Positions 8,479-16,727 of a DNA stretch of 64,000 nucleotides are shown one piece after another. The stretch lies in the NCBI GenBank assembly GCA_019636275.1, contig JAHBXY010000004.1:51544-115543 (forward strand), in the 5' to 3' direction. The first letter of the stretch is position 1, and each line of letters starts with the position of its first letter. This stretch comes from Planctomycetota bacterium. GTDB taxonomy: Bacteria; Planctomycetota; J058. Below the pieces are notes generated by a model, which did no database searches, was not told the DNA's origin, and saw nothing but the letters and a program-made list of their open reading frames with translations. Position numbers and translations under genes: made by a program.

Positions 8479-10503
8479 TCAGCGCGGCGCGGCGCCCCAG
8501 TCGGGCTCCATGAACACGAACGTCGTCCGCGGGCCGCGGCGGACGAAGAAGCGCACCACGCGCGGGCGGGCCTCGAGCGCCCGGGCCATCACCTGCTCGA
8601 AGGTCGGCGGGTCGGGCGTGGGGTGGTCCTCGACCGAGACGACGAGGTCGCCCGCGCGCAGGCCGGCCATGGCGGCCCAGCCGCCCGGGGTGGCCTCGGT
8701 CACGAGCACGCCCGCGACCTCCTCGGGCCAGCGCTGCTCGACGCGGTCGATGAAGGTCAGCTCGCGCGCCTTGAGCTCGACCGCGGCGACCTCGACCCCG
8801 CGCGCCTCGGTGGCCGTGCCGGGCGTCTCCTGCATGACGACCTGGAGCGCGAGGCGCTCGGCGCCGCGCACGACCGCCACCTCGACCGGCTTGCCCAGCG
8901 GCTGGCGCTCGACCGTGAGCTTGAGCTCCTGCGCGTCGCGCGGCCGGTGGGCCTCGAGCGCCTGGCCGCCGACGGCCGTGATCACGTCGCCCACCTGCAG
9001 GCCGGCGCGCGCCGCCTCGGTCCAGGGGAACACCTCGGTGACGCGGAAGCCGCGCGTGCCGGCGAGCCCGAGCGCCTGCGCCAGGTCGCTCGTGAGCACC
9101 TGCGCCTTGATCCCCAGCCAGGCCCGGCGCAGGGCGCCGCCCTGGGCGGTCGGCCGCTTGCGGTCGGGCTTCACCAGCGTGAGCAGGCTCTCCTGGCCGC
9201 GGCGGTAGTCGAGCAGGAGCTGCTCCTTGCCCGAGAGCTCGGCCCACAGGGCGTGGAAGCCGGCGAGGTCGACGACCGGGCGGCCGTCGAGCGACACGAT
9301 CACGTCGCCGGCGCGCACGTCGGGCTTGGCGTCCTCGAAGGGGAAGCCGGGGCGCAGCCCCGTGATCAGGACGCCGTCGGCGTCGGGCCAGCGGCGGACC
9401 ATGGCCATGGGGCCGGTCACGTCGCGCAGGGTCATGCCGACCTGCGGCACCTCGGCCTGCTCGCCGAGCGCGGGCTCCATGCGCCCGAGCGTCACGTCGA
9501 GCGGCAGCGTGTCGCCCTTACGCTGCAGCGTGAGGTGCACGACCCGCCCGGGCGCCAGGGCGGCGAGCCGCTGGTAGAGCTCCGGCACCTGCTCGAAGAA
9601 GCGCGCGACGACCGGCTGGTCGTCGAGCGCCAGGAGCAGGTCGCCCGGCCGCACGCCGGCCCGCGCGGCGGGCGACCCGGCGACGACGTTGGCGACGAGC
9701 GCCCCCTGCTCGAGGCCCAGCCGCTGCACGGGCGCGAACGACGCGCCGAGCCAGCCGCGGCGCACCTCGCCGTGCGTGAGCGCCTCGTTGAGCACGTGCG
9801 CGGCCAGGTTCGACGGGATCGCGAAGCCGACGCCGCCGCCGCCCAGCTCGTTGATCCCGACGACCTCGCCGCGCAGGTTCACCAGCGGGCCGCCCGAGTT
9901 GCCGGGGAGGATCAGGGCGTCGTGCTGGATCCAGCGCGTGAACAGCCCCGTGACCTCGCCCTCGCCCAGGTCGAGTTCCTCGATGTCGGTGCCGGTGAAG
10001 TTCGTGAACACGCGGCCCGTGTTGGAGACGACGCCGAGCGTCAGCGACGACGAGAGCGAGAGCGGGTTGCCCATGGCGAGCACGTGCTCGCCCACCTGCA
10101 GGGCGGCCGAGTCGCCGAGCGTGGCGAAGGGCAGCGGCCGCGCCGGCTGCTTGCGCGCGTGCAGCTTGAGCTTCAGGACGCTCAGGTCGGTGAGCGGGTC
10201 GTGCCACACGACGTCGGCGTCGATCGCCTCCCCGTCAGGGAGCGTGCAGGTGATCCGCGTCGTGTGGCCGGCCACGTGGAAGTTCGTCAGCACGTGCCCG
10301 GCCGGGCTGACGATCACCCCGCTGCCGGCCGCCGGCGAGCGCTGCGAGCGCCCGTCGGAGAACGTGCGCACGACGACCGAGATGTTCACCAGCGCCGGGT
10401 AGACCTTGCGCCGGCAGTGGTCGATGTCCTGGCGCAGGTCCTGCGCGCGCGCGGCGCCGGCGAGGGCCAGGGCCAGGAGCGAGGCGGCGACGAGGCGGTT
10501 CAC
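8479..10503 (-). CDS. HtrA/Deg-like serine protease with several PDZ domains
   Basis: An exported serine protease of 674 residues for periplasmic protein quality control. Signal peptide 1-21 (LVAASLLALALAGAARAQ). The trypsin domain has an intact triad: His76 in TNFHVAGH, Asp106 in DPLTDLSVL, Ser203 in GNSGGPL. At least four PDZ-type modules follow, each with the GLxxGD signature: GVRPGDLLLAL, VRAGDVIVSL, GLQVGDVITAV and GLRAGDLVVSV. Typical HtrA proteins carry one or two PDZ domains, so this one is extended. The GTG start at 10501-10503 follows GGAGG (10510-10514) with a 6-base gap. It leads an apparent operon with the dead trypsin-fold paralogue and the beta-propeller protein. Confidence 0.92.
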   Translation of the reverse strand: MNRLVAASLLALALAGAARAQDLRQDIDHCRRKVYPALVNISVVVRTFSDGRSQRSPAAGSGVIVSPAGHVLTNFHVAGHTTRITCTLPDGEAIDADVVWHDPLTDLSVLKLKLHARKQPARPLPFATLGDSAALQVGEHVLAMGNPLSLSSSLTLGVVSNTGRVFTNFTGTDIEELDLGEGEVTGLFTRWIQHDALILPGNSGGPLVNLRGEVVGINELGGGGVGFAIPSNLAAHVLNEALTHGEVRRGWLGASFAPVQRLGLEQGALVANVVAGSPAARAGVRPGDLLLALDDQPVVARFFEQVPELYQRLAALAPGRVVHLTLQRKGDTLPLDVTLGRMEPALGEQAEVPQVGMTLRDVTGPMAMVRRWPDADGVLITGLRPGFPFEDAKPDVRAGDVIVSLDGRPVVDLAGFHALWAELSGKEQLLLDYRRGQESLLTLVKPDRKRPTAQGGALRRAWLGIKAQVLTSDLAQALGLAGTRGFRVTEVFPWTEAARAGLQVGDVITAVGGQALEAHRPRDAQELKLTVERQPLGKPVEVAVVRGAERLALQVVMQETPGTATEARGVEVAAVELKARELTFIDRVEQRWPEEVAGVLVTEATPGGWAAMAGLRAGDLVVSVEDHPTPDPPTFEQVMARALEARPRVVRFFVRRGPRTTFVFMEPDWGAAPR

Positions 10504-10671
10504 GGGGATCCTCCAAGGGCCGCGGCCACGAACCAACCCGAGGCCGATCTCTCACAGCGGCCGTCGCTTGTCCTGATGCCCACGTCCAGGAGCGCGGCCC
10601 GATGCTCCGATCCGCAGTGAGGCACCTGTCGCCCTCGCTTCGGCCGCTTCGCGGCCTACGCTCGGGGATGC

Positions 10672-10722
10672 GCGCTCACCGGTCGATCTGCTCGCTTCGC
10701 TCTCAGATCAACCGGTGAGCGC
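10672..10722. repeat. 19-bp inverted repeat (long hairpin)
   Basis: GCGCTCACCGGTCGATCTG (10672-10690) and CAGATCAACCGGTGAGCGC (10704-10722) are inverted copies with one mismatch around a 13-base loop. It lies in the 297-bp gap between the minus-strand lipoprotein gene (3' end at 10801) and the HtrA start (10503). There is no T-tract, so it is not a classic intrinsic terminator. It could be an attenuator, an operator or an RNA-stability element. Confidence 0.75.
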
Positions 10723-10749
10723 GGTCACATTGGGTCGACGCAGAGGTCG

Positions 10750-10773
10750 CAGGCTGGCCGGCAGGCCAGCCTG
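10750..10773 (-). terminator. GC-rich hairpin after the lipoprotein gene
   Basis: A perfect 10-bp stem (CAGGCTGGCC / GGCCAGCCTG) with a 4-base loop, 27 bp past the lipoprotein stop codon on the minus strand. Position and stability suit a terminator, but no T-run follows, so it may need Rho or another factor. Confidence 0.5.
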
Positions 10774-10800
10774 GACGCCCTGCGTCCTGAGCCCCCAGGG

Positions 10801-11991
10801 CTACCGCGGGTAGTCGAACTGCGGCGTGGCGTCGTCGCCCTGGGCGAGGAGCTTCATGCTGACGCCCGACATGCGCGTCTGGAGCATGAGCTGGTTGAGG
10901 TGCGGCCGCGGCTCGAGCGCCATGTGCATCTCGTTGCCCGAGGTGTAGACCAGGCGGCGGGCCTCGAAGCCCCGGCCCTTGGCGTCGAACGAGGTGTGGC
11001 CCATCTCCTTCAGCTCGTCCGTCCCCTGGGGCGTGACGGTCTTGAGCAGGACGCCCTCGGCCTCCGTGCCCTCCTGGCCGACCCAGGTGCTCACGGTCGA
11101 CCCGCCGGCGTTCATGTCGTAGCGCCGGGCGGCGAAGGTGCCCGCAGGGACGGTGACCTCCTCCTCGGTGAAGGACGGCTCCTCGCCTGCCTGGCCCTCC
11201 GGCGGCGGCGGCACGTCCTTGGGCTTGCCCTCCTTGCCGCGGTTGCCCACGAAGGCCTTCTTCGCGACGCCCGTGTCCTTGTCCACGAACACGGCCAGGA
11301 GCAGGTCCTTCTGGTTCATCTGATTGTCGAGCTCGATGACCCAGGCGTCCCCGGCGTCGGCGACGACCGCCGTGCGCGTCACGGACTTGTTGCCCATGGC
11401 GTCCATCTCCATCTCGACCCACTGGCCCACGGCCAGGTCGTCGGCGAGGAGGTGCTTGTAGGTGGGCATGACCGCGACGAACTGCGACATGTCCATGGCC
11501 GGCATGGGCGGCGGCGTGTAGACGGCCGCCTCGGCCGGCTCCAGGGCGTAGGTCTGGTCGTCGGTCGCGCGCGAGGCGATCTCCCCGGACTCGGGGTCGA
11601 TGTCGAGGACCTCGGCCTTCACGAGGATCGTCGTGCCGTCGACCTTGGCCTCCCAGGCCGTCTCGAAGGTCTTGCCGGTCATGTCGGCCAGCTCGAAGCG
11701 GGCCTTGCCCTGCAGCTTGCCCGCCTTGCGCGCCAGGTCGAACGTGTAGCTGGTGAAGCCGTGGTCGGCGGCGCCGCGCAGCTCGCCGTGGACGGTGCGG
11801 CCGTCGTCGGTGACGTCGAACACGCGCGCGCTCTCGCCCTGCCGCGTCCACGTCCCGGCGTAGGACGGCCCCGGCTCCTGGTCGTGCGCCTGCTCCTGCT
11901 CCTGGCCGGGGACGCTGGGCGGGTTCAGCAGCGCGCAGCCGCTCGTCAGCGCCCCGAGCAGCGCGACCACCGCGATGGAGATCCTCTTCAT
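10801..11991 (-). CDS. Lipoprotein of unknown function
   Basis: A 396-residue lipoprotein: type II signal peptide MKRISIAVVALLGALTSGC with the lipid-modified Cys at 19, then an acidic, Gln/Glu-rich linker (GQEQEQAHDQEPG). Residues 45-160 form a beta-rich segment (YAGTWTRQGESARVFDVTDDGRTVHGEL) resembling lipid-binding calycin-like folds. The C-terminal half includes a Pro/Glu-rich loop (PPPPEGQAGEEPSFTEEEVTVPAGTF) and a region where stability or carrier functions are possible but unproven. No catalytic motif is visible. The ATG start follows a GGAGG-type site. It stands alone, with a strong hairpin 3' of it. Confidence 0.85.
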   Translation of the reverse strand: MKRISIAVVALLGALTSGCALLNPPSVPGQEQEQAHDQEPGPSYAGTWTRQGESARVFDVTDDGRTVHGELRGAADHGFTSYTFDLARKAGKLQGKARFELADMTGKTFETAWEAKVDGTTILVKAEVLDIDPESGEIASRATDDQTYALEPAEAAVYTPPPMPAMDMSQFVAVMPTYKHLLADDLAVGQWVEMEMDAMGNKSVTRTAVVADAGDAWVIELDNQMNQKDLLLAVFVDKDTGVAKKAFVGNRGKEGKPKDVPPPPEGQAGEEPSFTEEEVTVPAGTFAARRYDMNAGGSTVSTWVGQEGTEAEGVLLKTVTPQGTDELKEMGHTSFDAKGRGFEARRLVYTSGNEMHMALEPRPHLNQLMLQTRMSGVSMKLLAQGDDATPQFDYPR

Positions 11992-12075
11992 GTGCCCCTC
12001 CTGGCGAGGCTTCGCTCGCCGCAGGCGCCGGGTATAGCATGCGCCGGACCGGAGCGCTGCCGCGGGTGGGCGGGC

Positions 12076-14235
12076 CTAGTTGAACACGAGCGTGCCGTTC
12101 GAGCGCACGCGCCGGCTCTGGCCCTGGGAGGACGTCGAGCGGACGCGGTTGCCGCGGCGGAGGTTCTGCTGCTGGACCGGGCGCACGCGGTTCGAGCGGC
12201 GGTTCTGGGCGTAGGTCGCGGGGCGAACACGGTTCCCGCGGCCGCCGCCCGAGGTGAAGGCCGTGGGACGGATCCGCGAGTTGCGCGCCGTCCTGAGCGT
12301 CGGCGGGATGCCGAAGAGGGCCCCCTGGCCGGCGGCGTTGGCGCGGGCGCGGCGGGCGGCGTCGGCGGCGGCCGCCCGCTTCTGGTCGAGCGCCTCGGCG
12401 GCCGCGTAGATCCGGTCGACGTGCTCGGCCTCGGCGCCGAGCGCGTAGGCGCGGCGCGCCTCGCGCCGGGCGCCGTTGGGGTCGTCGGCGGCGAGGCAGG
12501 CCTTCGCCGCGTCGAGGCGCAGGGCGACCTCGACCGCGTCGACCTCCGGCCCCCCGACGAGGGCGCGCAGGCGCGCGAGGCGCGCCCAGCACGCGTGCTG
12601 GTTGCCGGCCGCGAAGGCCTGGCGCGCGGCCTCGACGAGGAGGCGCACGGCGGCCTCGGTGACGGCGTCGTCGGGCCACACCTCGGCGGCCCGCTCGATC
12701 GCCGCCAGCGCGGCGTGGTGGTCGTCGGCGCCGAGGGCGCGCGCCCGCTCGAGGAGCGCCAGGCCCAGCTCCCGGGCCACCCAGGGCCGTCCGCCGGCCA
12801 CCCACGCGTCGTCGAGCTCGGCCACGAGCGCGTCCGGGTCGCCGGCGGACCGCCGGGCGGCCACGAGGATCGACCGGACCTCGGGATCCTCGGGATACTC
12901 GGCCACGACCGGCTCGAGGGCGGCCAGGGCCGCCGCGGCGTCGCCCGCGTCGATCGCCTCGCGGGCGCGGGACAGGAGCGGCAGGAGGCGGGCGGCGGCC
13001 TCGAGGTCCACGTCGGCGGCGTGCGGGTCGAGCACGAACACGCCGCCGGCGAGCTGCGCCAGGTGCTCGGCGCGGTCGGCGCGGATGATCACGGCCACGG
13101 TCCCGCCGGGCGCGCGCATGGCCATGCCGCGCTCGCCCTCGCGGCGCGCGCGGTGCAGGGTGCGCCCGTCCTCGAGGCTCACCTCGTCGGTGGTCTCGGG
13201 CGGGCCGTCGAGCAGATCGAGGAGGGCGTTGCGCGGGTCGGGGTCGTCCAGGCGGTGGACGGTGAGCACGGCGCCCGGGTGGGTCGGGCTCGAGACGCGC
13301 AGCCGGGCGCCGGCCTTGCCGTCGGACACGCGGAAGCCGGCGGGCGCCTCGACGAACAGCCCGGTCTCGGGGTCGCGGTGGAGCGTCGCGTCGCGGGAGC
13401 GGCCGGCGTCGAGGTAGGCGCGCCGCGCGACGACGTCGTCGAGGACCTTCTGCAGCGCCGGGTCCTGGGCGCCCGCGCCGTCGGCGAGGAGCCGGTAGAA
13501 GACCAGGTGATCGCCGCGGAGCTCGACCGTGCCGAGCAGGTGCAGCGGCCAGGTCCCCGGGACCGCGTGGTCCTGCGCGTGGTCGCGCACCTTGAAGCGC
13601 CCGCCCTCGTCGCGCTCGACGGTCGCGCCCGACGAGAGGTCGTGGCGCAGGGCGGCCCGGATGCGCCCGGCGTCGATCGCCGGGCCGCCCGACGGCAGCG
13701 GGCGCAGGAGCACCGACACCCAGGCGCGCGCGTCGTCGCGCACGAGGCGCAGGCGCTCGCCGACGGCGTCGGCGCCGTCGGCGGCCCAGCCCTCGGGCAC
13801 GACGAGCACGAGCCCCGTGTCGGCGTCGGCGGCCGTCCGCGGCGCGTCGGGGAGGATCGGCGAGATCGAGCGCACCTCGTGCAGGGGCACGACCACCTTG
13901 CCGTGCGGGCCCTCGACCACGACCTCGCTCTTGCGCACCTTCGCCGTGCCGCGCAGCTCGCGCCCGTCGTGCAGGCGCACCAGCGCCTCGCCGTGCGTCT
14001 CCTCCTGGCGGGCCTCGAGCGGCTCGATGCGCACGATCGCCGACGCGTCGAGCGTGACCTTCTGGCGGCTGCCGCTCGACAGCTCGACCGTGACCTCGAT
14101 CAGGCCGCCGCCCACGGCGCGGGCCTCGCCCTCGATCGTCTGGCCGTCGGTGAGCACGATCACGGCCCGCTCGGCGCGGGCGGCCGGGGCGGCGGCCAGG
14201 GCGAGCAGGAGAAGCACCGGGGCGGCGGCGCGCAT
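12076..14235 (-). CDS. Secreted protein with SHD1-like N-domain, helical repeats and Arg-rich tail
   Basis: A 719-residue exported protein of unknown role. Signal peptide APVLLLLALAAAPAARAERA (about 4-22). The N-terminal 110 residues contain two strand-rich units with TDGQTIEGEARAV and HDGRELRGTAKV, like the DGxxxEGxxxxV repeats seen in secreted planctomycete and deltaproteobacterial proteins. The centre (about 170-360) is mixed alpha/beta. Residues 400-640 are helical, TPR-like (AREAIDAGDAAAALAALEPVVAEYPEDPE). The last ~65 residues repeat an NRVRP-type motif five times (SRIRP, GNRVRP, SNRVRP, GNRVRS, RRVRS), a basic tail that may bind acidic polymers or surfaces. The ATG at 14235 is preferred over an upstream in-frame ATG because GGAGG lies 6 bases before it. 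Confidence 0.85.
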   Translation of the reverse strand: MRAAAPVLLLLALAAAPAARAERAVIVLTDGQTIEGEARAVGGGLIEVTVELSSGSRQKVTLDASAIVRIEPLEARQEETHGEALVRLHDGRELRGTAKVRKSEVVVEGPHGKVVVPLHEVRSISPILPDAPRTAADADTGLVLVVPEGWAADGADAVGERLRLVRDDARAWVSVLLRPLPSGGPAIDAGRIRAALRHDLSSGATVERDEGGRFKVRDHAQDHAVPGTWPLHLLGTVELRGDHLVFYRLLADGAGAQDPALQKVLDDVVARRAYLDAGRSRDATLHRDPETGLFVEAPAGFRVSDGKAGARLRVSSPTHPGAVLTVHRLDDPDPRNALLDLLDGPPETTDEVSLEDGRTLHRARREGERGMAMRAPGGTVAVIIRADRAEHLAQLAGGVFVLDPHAADVDLEAAARLLPLLSRAREAIDAGDAAAALAALEPVVAEYPEDPEVRSILVAARRSAGDPDALVAELDDAWVAGGRPWVARELGLALLERARALGADDHHAALAAIERAAEVWPDDAVTEAAVRLLVEAARQAFAAGNQHACWARLARLRALVGGPEVDAVEVALRLDAAKACLAADDPNGARREARRAYALGAEAEHVDRIYAAAEALDQKRAAAADAARRARANAAGQGALFGIPPTLRTARNSRIRPTAFTSGGGRGNRVRPATYAQNRRSNRVRPVQQQNLRRGNRVRSTSSQGQSRRVRSNGTLVFN

Positions 14236-14287
14236 GGGGACCTCCGTCGTCGGCCGCATCATGGCGGATGCCGGCCCCCGGGGGAAG

Positions 14288-14812
14288 CTAGACCCGGTCG
14301 TAGACGGGCCGGCCCCGCTCGACCCGGGCGGCCGGGGGCAGCCGGTGCTCCTGGGCCTTGCCAGGGCCGAGCAGATGCACGACGCGGTGGCCGCGCGCCA
14401 CGAGCGCGTCGGCGATCAGCCGCCGGTGGCAGCGCCACCAGAGCGTCTCGGCGCACATGACGGCGAGCGGAGTCTCTTCGGCATCGGCCTCGAGGCGCTC
14501 CAGCGCCGCCCGGAACTCGGGCCCGTCCATCCAGTCGGCGTAGTGGCGGAAGCTCGCCACGCGCCACCCCGGGTGCCGCGTCGGCCGCCCCGGCGCCGCG
14601 CGTCGGCCACCGAGGACGTCGCCGCGCCACGCGTAGTCGATCCCGGCCGTTGGGAGGGCGCGCTCGAGCGCGGCGCGAGCGAGGTGCGGATGCCGGCGCG
14701 AGCCCGGGTGACGGCGCACGTCGATCAGGAGCCGGACGTCGGCCTCGCGAAGCAAGGCGAGCAGGTCGTCCGTCGACCGCGTCCCGTGGCCCACCGTGAA
14801 CACCGTGGCCAT
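14288..14812 (-). CDS. DUF488 family protein
   Basis: A 174-residue cytoplasmic protein of the DUF488 family. Family features are the N-terminal FTVGHGTRSTDDLLALL, the IDVRRHPGSRRHPH segment, YAWRGDVLGGR, and the cysteine motif CAETLWWRCHRRLIAD near residues 120-135. These residues are conserved across DUF488 and suggest a nucleic-acid or metal-related activity, but the biochemical function is not established. It is a single gene with the ATG at 14812, separated by 30 bp from the FHA-like membrane protein upstream and 52 bp from the Arg-rich-tail gene. Confidence 0.88.
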   Translation of the reverse strand: MATVFTVGHGTRSTDDLLALLREADVRLLIDVRRHPGSRRHPHLARAALERALPTAGIDYAWRGDVLGGRRAAPGRPTRHPGWRVASFRHYADWMDGPEFRAALERLEADAEETPLAVMCAETLWWRCHRRLIADALVARGHRVVHLLGPGKAQEHRLPPAARVERGRPVYDRV

Positions 14813-14842
14813 ACCCGAGGGGTACCACGGGGCGGTAGGTGC

Positions 14843-15784
14843 TCAAGGTTCCGGGGGCTCGGCGCCGGGGCCGTAGCGCTGTAGAGCGTGCGACGCGAGC
14901 GCCAGGAGGACCGCCGCGGCCCAGGTGAGCGCGACCTCGAGCTCCAGCACGCCGCGCGGCCGGACGCCGCGCCCGAGGACCTGCAACCCCCAGCAGGTCG
15001 CAGCGGTGACGACGGTCGATCCGACCGCGGAGACGGCCAGGGTGGTCATGCCCGACGACCGGCGCCACCAGCGCAGGTCGGCCACGAGGCCCAGCGTCAG
15101 GGCGAGCGCGACGAAACGGTGCCCCGCGTCGAAGTCCATGCGGCGCGCCAGCGCGTGGATCGCCCTGTCGTTGGCGACGGACCCGCCCTCCCGGAGCGTG
15201 ACGAGCGTGTACTCGGCGTTCGCATGCGCCGCGACGAGACAGGCCAACGCGACGGCGACGGTGAGGAGCGCCGCGCCCAGGCGGCGTCGCGGCGTCGGTC
15301 CGCGGCGTCCCACCAGAAGCTCGAGCAGTGCGCCCAGCGCGAGCGGCAGGCCGGCGAGCGCGCCGAACACGATGACGGACGCGGCCTCGGCCCAACCGCC
15401 GAGTGCGAGGCACGCGACCGCGAGGAGGAGGGACGGCACGCCGATCACCCCGGCGCGCAGGAGCGCCGGTCGGAGCCCGAGCGCGAGCAGCGAGGCCCGC
15501 ACGCGCAGCGCCCTGCCCGAGGGCTCGAAGCGCACCAGGTCGCACGGACGGACGACCCGGCGCGCGCCGCGCGCCAGCGGGGCGCCGCCCACCGAGACCC
15601 CCTCGGCCGCTGCCAGGAGCCAGATGTGCGCGTCGTCGACGACCACCGAGGCTTGCGCCGGCGCGAGGTCGGGGACGACGACGTCGGCGTCCCGGGACGA
15701 GCCGATCGTGGCCGCCGGTCGGTCGAGCTCGACGTCGACCGCGAGCGGGGAGTCCGGGTCGAGCGTGACCGTGATCCGGGCCAC
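14843..15784 (-). CDS. FHA-like membrane protein (paralogue 2)
   Basis: A 313-residue protein with an N-terminal ~90-residue degenerate FHA-like beta sandwich (IGSSRDADVVVPDLAPAQASVVVD ... VSVGGAPLARGARRVV). Here IGSSRDADVVV matches the FHA GRxxxxDI region without a full phosphothreonine-binding set. Five or six transmembrane helices follow (about 98-300). It is the same length as its upstream neighbour and has the same architecture, including APAxAxV and the HANAEY/IANADH-type segment between helices, so the two arose by tandem duplication. The GTG start (15782-15784) abuts the neighbour's TGA. It probably displays a cytoplasmic FHA-like domain at the inner membrane. Confidence 0.8.
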   Translation of the reverse strand: MARITVTLDPDSPLAVDVELDRPAATIGSSRDADVVVPDLAPAQASVVVDDAHIWLLAAAEGVSVGGAPLARGARRVVRPCDLVRFEPSGRALRVRASLLALGLRPALLRAGVIGVPSLLLAVACLALGGWAEAASVIVFGALAGLPLALGALLELLVGRRGPTPRRRLGAALLTVAVALACLVAAHANAEYTLVTLREGGSVANDRAIHALARRMDFDAGHRFVALALTLGLVADLRWWRRSSGMTTLAVSAVGSTVVTAATCWGLQVLGRGVRPRGVLELEVALTWAAAVLLALASHALQRYGPGAEPPEP

Positions 15785-16726
15785 TCAGCCCACCGGCCAG
15801 CGTGCCTGCAGGAGCCGCAGCGCCAGGGCGAAGAGGAAGGCCATCGGCAGGGTCCCCCAGAAGAAGACCGCCTCCTCCATGGTCCCCGTCCACGTGACGC
15901 TCCCCGCCTGCCGCGGAAGGCGGAGGACCGTGACGACCACGCCGCTCGCCGCCCAGGCGACCGGCCCGGCGGCGAGGGTCACGAGCACGGGCCCGAGCGT
16001 GGGCCAGCGCGACCAGCGCGCGTCGAGGACCCAGGCGGCGACGAGGCCCAGCGTGAGGAGGCGGTGCGCGATCGCCAGCGAGGCGCAGCCGAGGAGGGCC
16101 TGGCCTGCGCCCTGGCCGGCCGCCGCCAGCCCCTGGCCACGCACGGCGCCGCCGTGGTCGGCGTTGGCGATGACGGCCATGAACCCGAGCGTGACGACGA
16201 GGCAGGTGACCGCGGCCCCGGCGAGCCGACGCCGCCACGTCGGCCCGGCTCGGGCGACGGCGAGCTCGACGAGCGTGGCGAGAGCGACCACGGCGCCGAC
16301 TTGCGAGGCGAGCAGCGCGACGAGGGCGACGGCCACGAGCTGGGTCGCCCCCGCCCCCCCGAGCGCGCTCAGGACCAGGAGCAGCACGAGCCCGGCCAGG
16401 ACCCCGGCGAGGGCCGCCCCCCGCGCCAGGGCTCGCCGCCAGCCCAGGGCGAGGAGCCCGACGTCGACCCGCACCTCGCGCTCGCCCAGGCGCACCACGT
16501 CGTCGCGGCGCAGGAACCGCTGCCCGCCGACGGTCACCGGCTCGCCGCGGACGAGGACCCCCGGCGCGAGCGCGATGACCTCGATGCGCGCCTCGACCGC
16601 GCGGACGCGCGCGTGCGCGGGCGCGAGGCCGGGCACGACGACCTGCGCCTCGGGACCGGAGCCGACCACGGCCACGTCGCCTTCGACGACGTGCTCCGCT
16701 CCGTCGACCTCGACCGTGAGCCGCAC
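15785..16726 (-). CDS. FHA-like membrane protein (paralogue 1)
   Basis: A 313-residue paralogue of the next gene. The N-terminal FHA-like domain reads VVGSGPEAQVVVPGLAPAHARVRAV, with GEPVTVGGQRFLRRDDVVRLGEREVRVDVGLLALGWRRAL leading into the membrane part. There are five to six TM helices (about 97-310), a conserved IANADHGG stretch in a loop, and AHRLLTLGLVAAWVLDARW matching HRFVALALTLGLVADLRWW in the partner. It starts with GTG (16724-16726), one base after the stop of the molybdenum-hydroxylase FAD subunit, and is followed without a gap by the paralogue, so it is transcribed with that operon. FHA domains usually bind phosphothreonine; binding here is not certain because key residues diverge. 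Confidence 0.8.
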   Translation of the reverse strand: MRLTVEVDGAEHVVEGDVAVVGSGPEAQVVVPGLAPAHARVRAVEARIEVIALAPGVLVRGEPVTVGGQRFLRRDDVVRLGEREVRVDVGLLALGWRRALARGAALAGVLAGLVLLLVLSALGGAGATQLVAVALVALLASQVGAVVALATLVELAVARAGPTWRRRLAGAAVTCLVVTLGFMAVIANADHGGAVRGQGLAAAGQGAGQALLGCASLAIAHRLLTLGLVAAWVLDARWSRWPTLGPVLVTLAAGPVAWAASGVVVTVLRLPRQAGSVTWTGTMEEAVFFWGTLPMAFLFALALRLLQARWPVG

Positions 16727-16727
16727 C

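Noticed and set aside
15785..16726. FHA-like membrane proteins taken as molybdenum-enzyme maturation factors
   Set aside because: No XdhC- or MoxR-like motif is present. The link is by operon only, so no maturation function is claimed.
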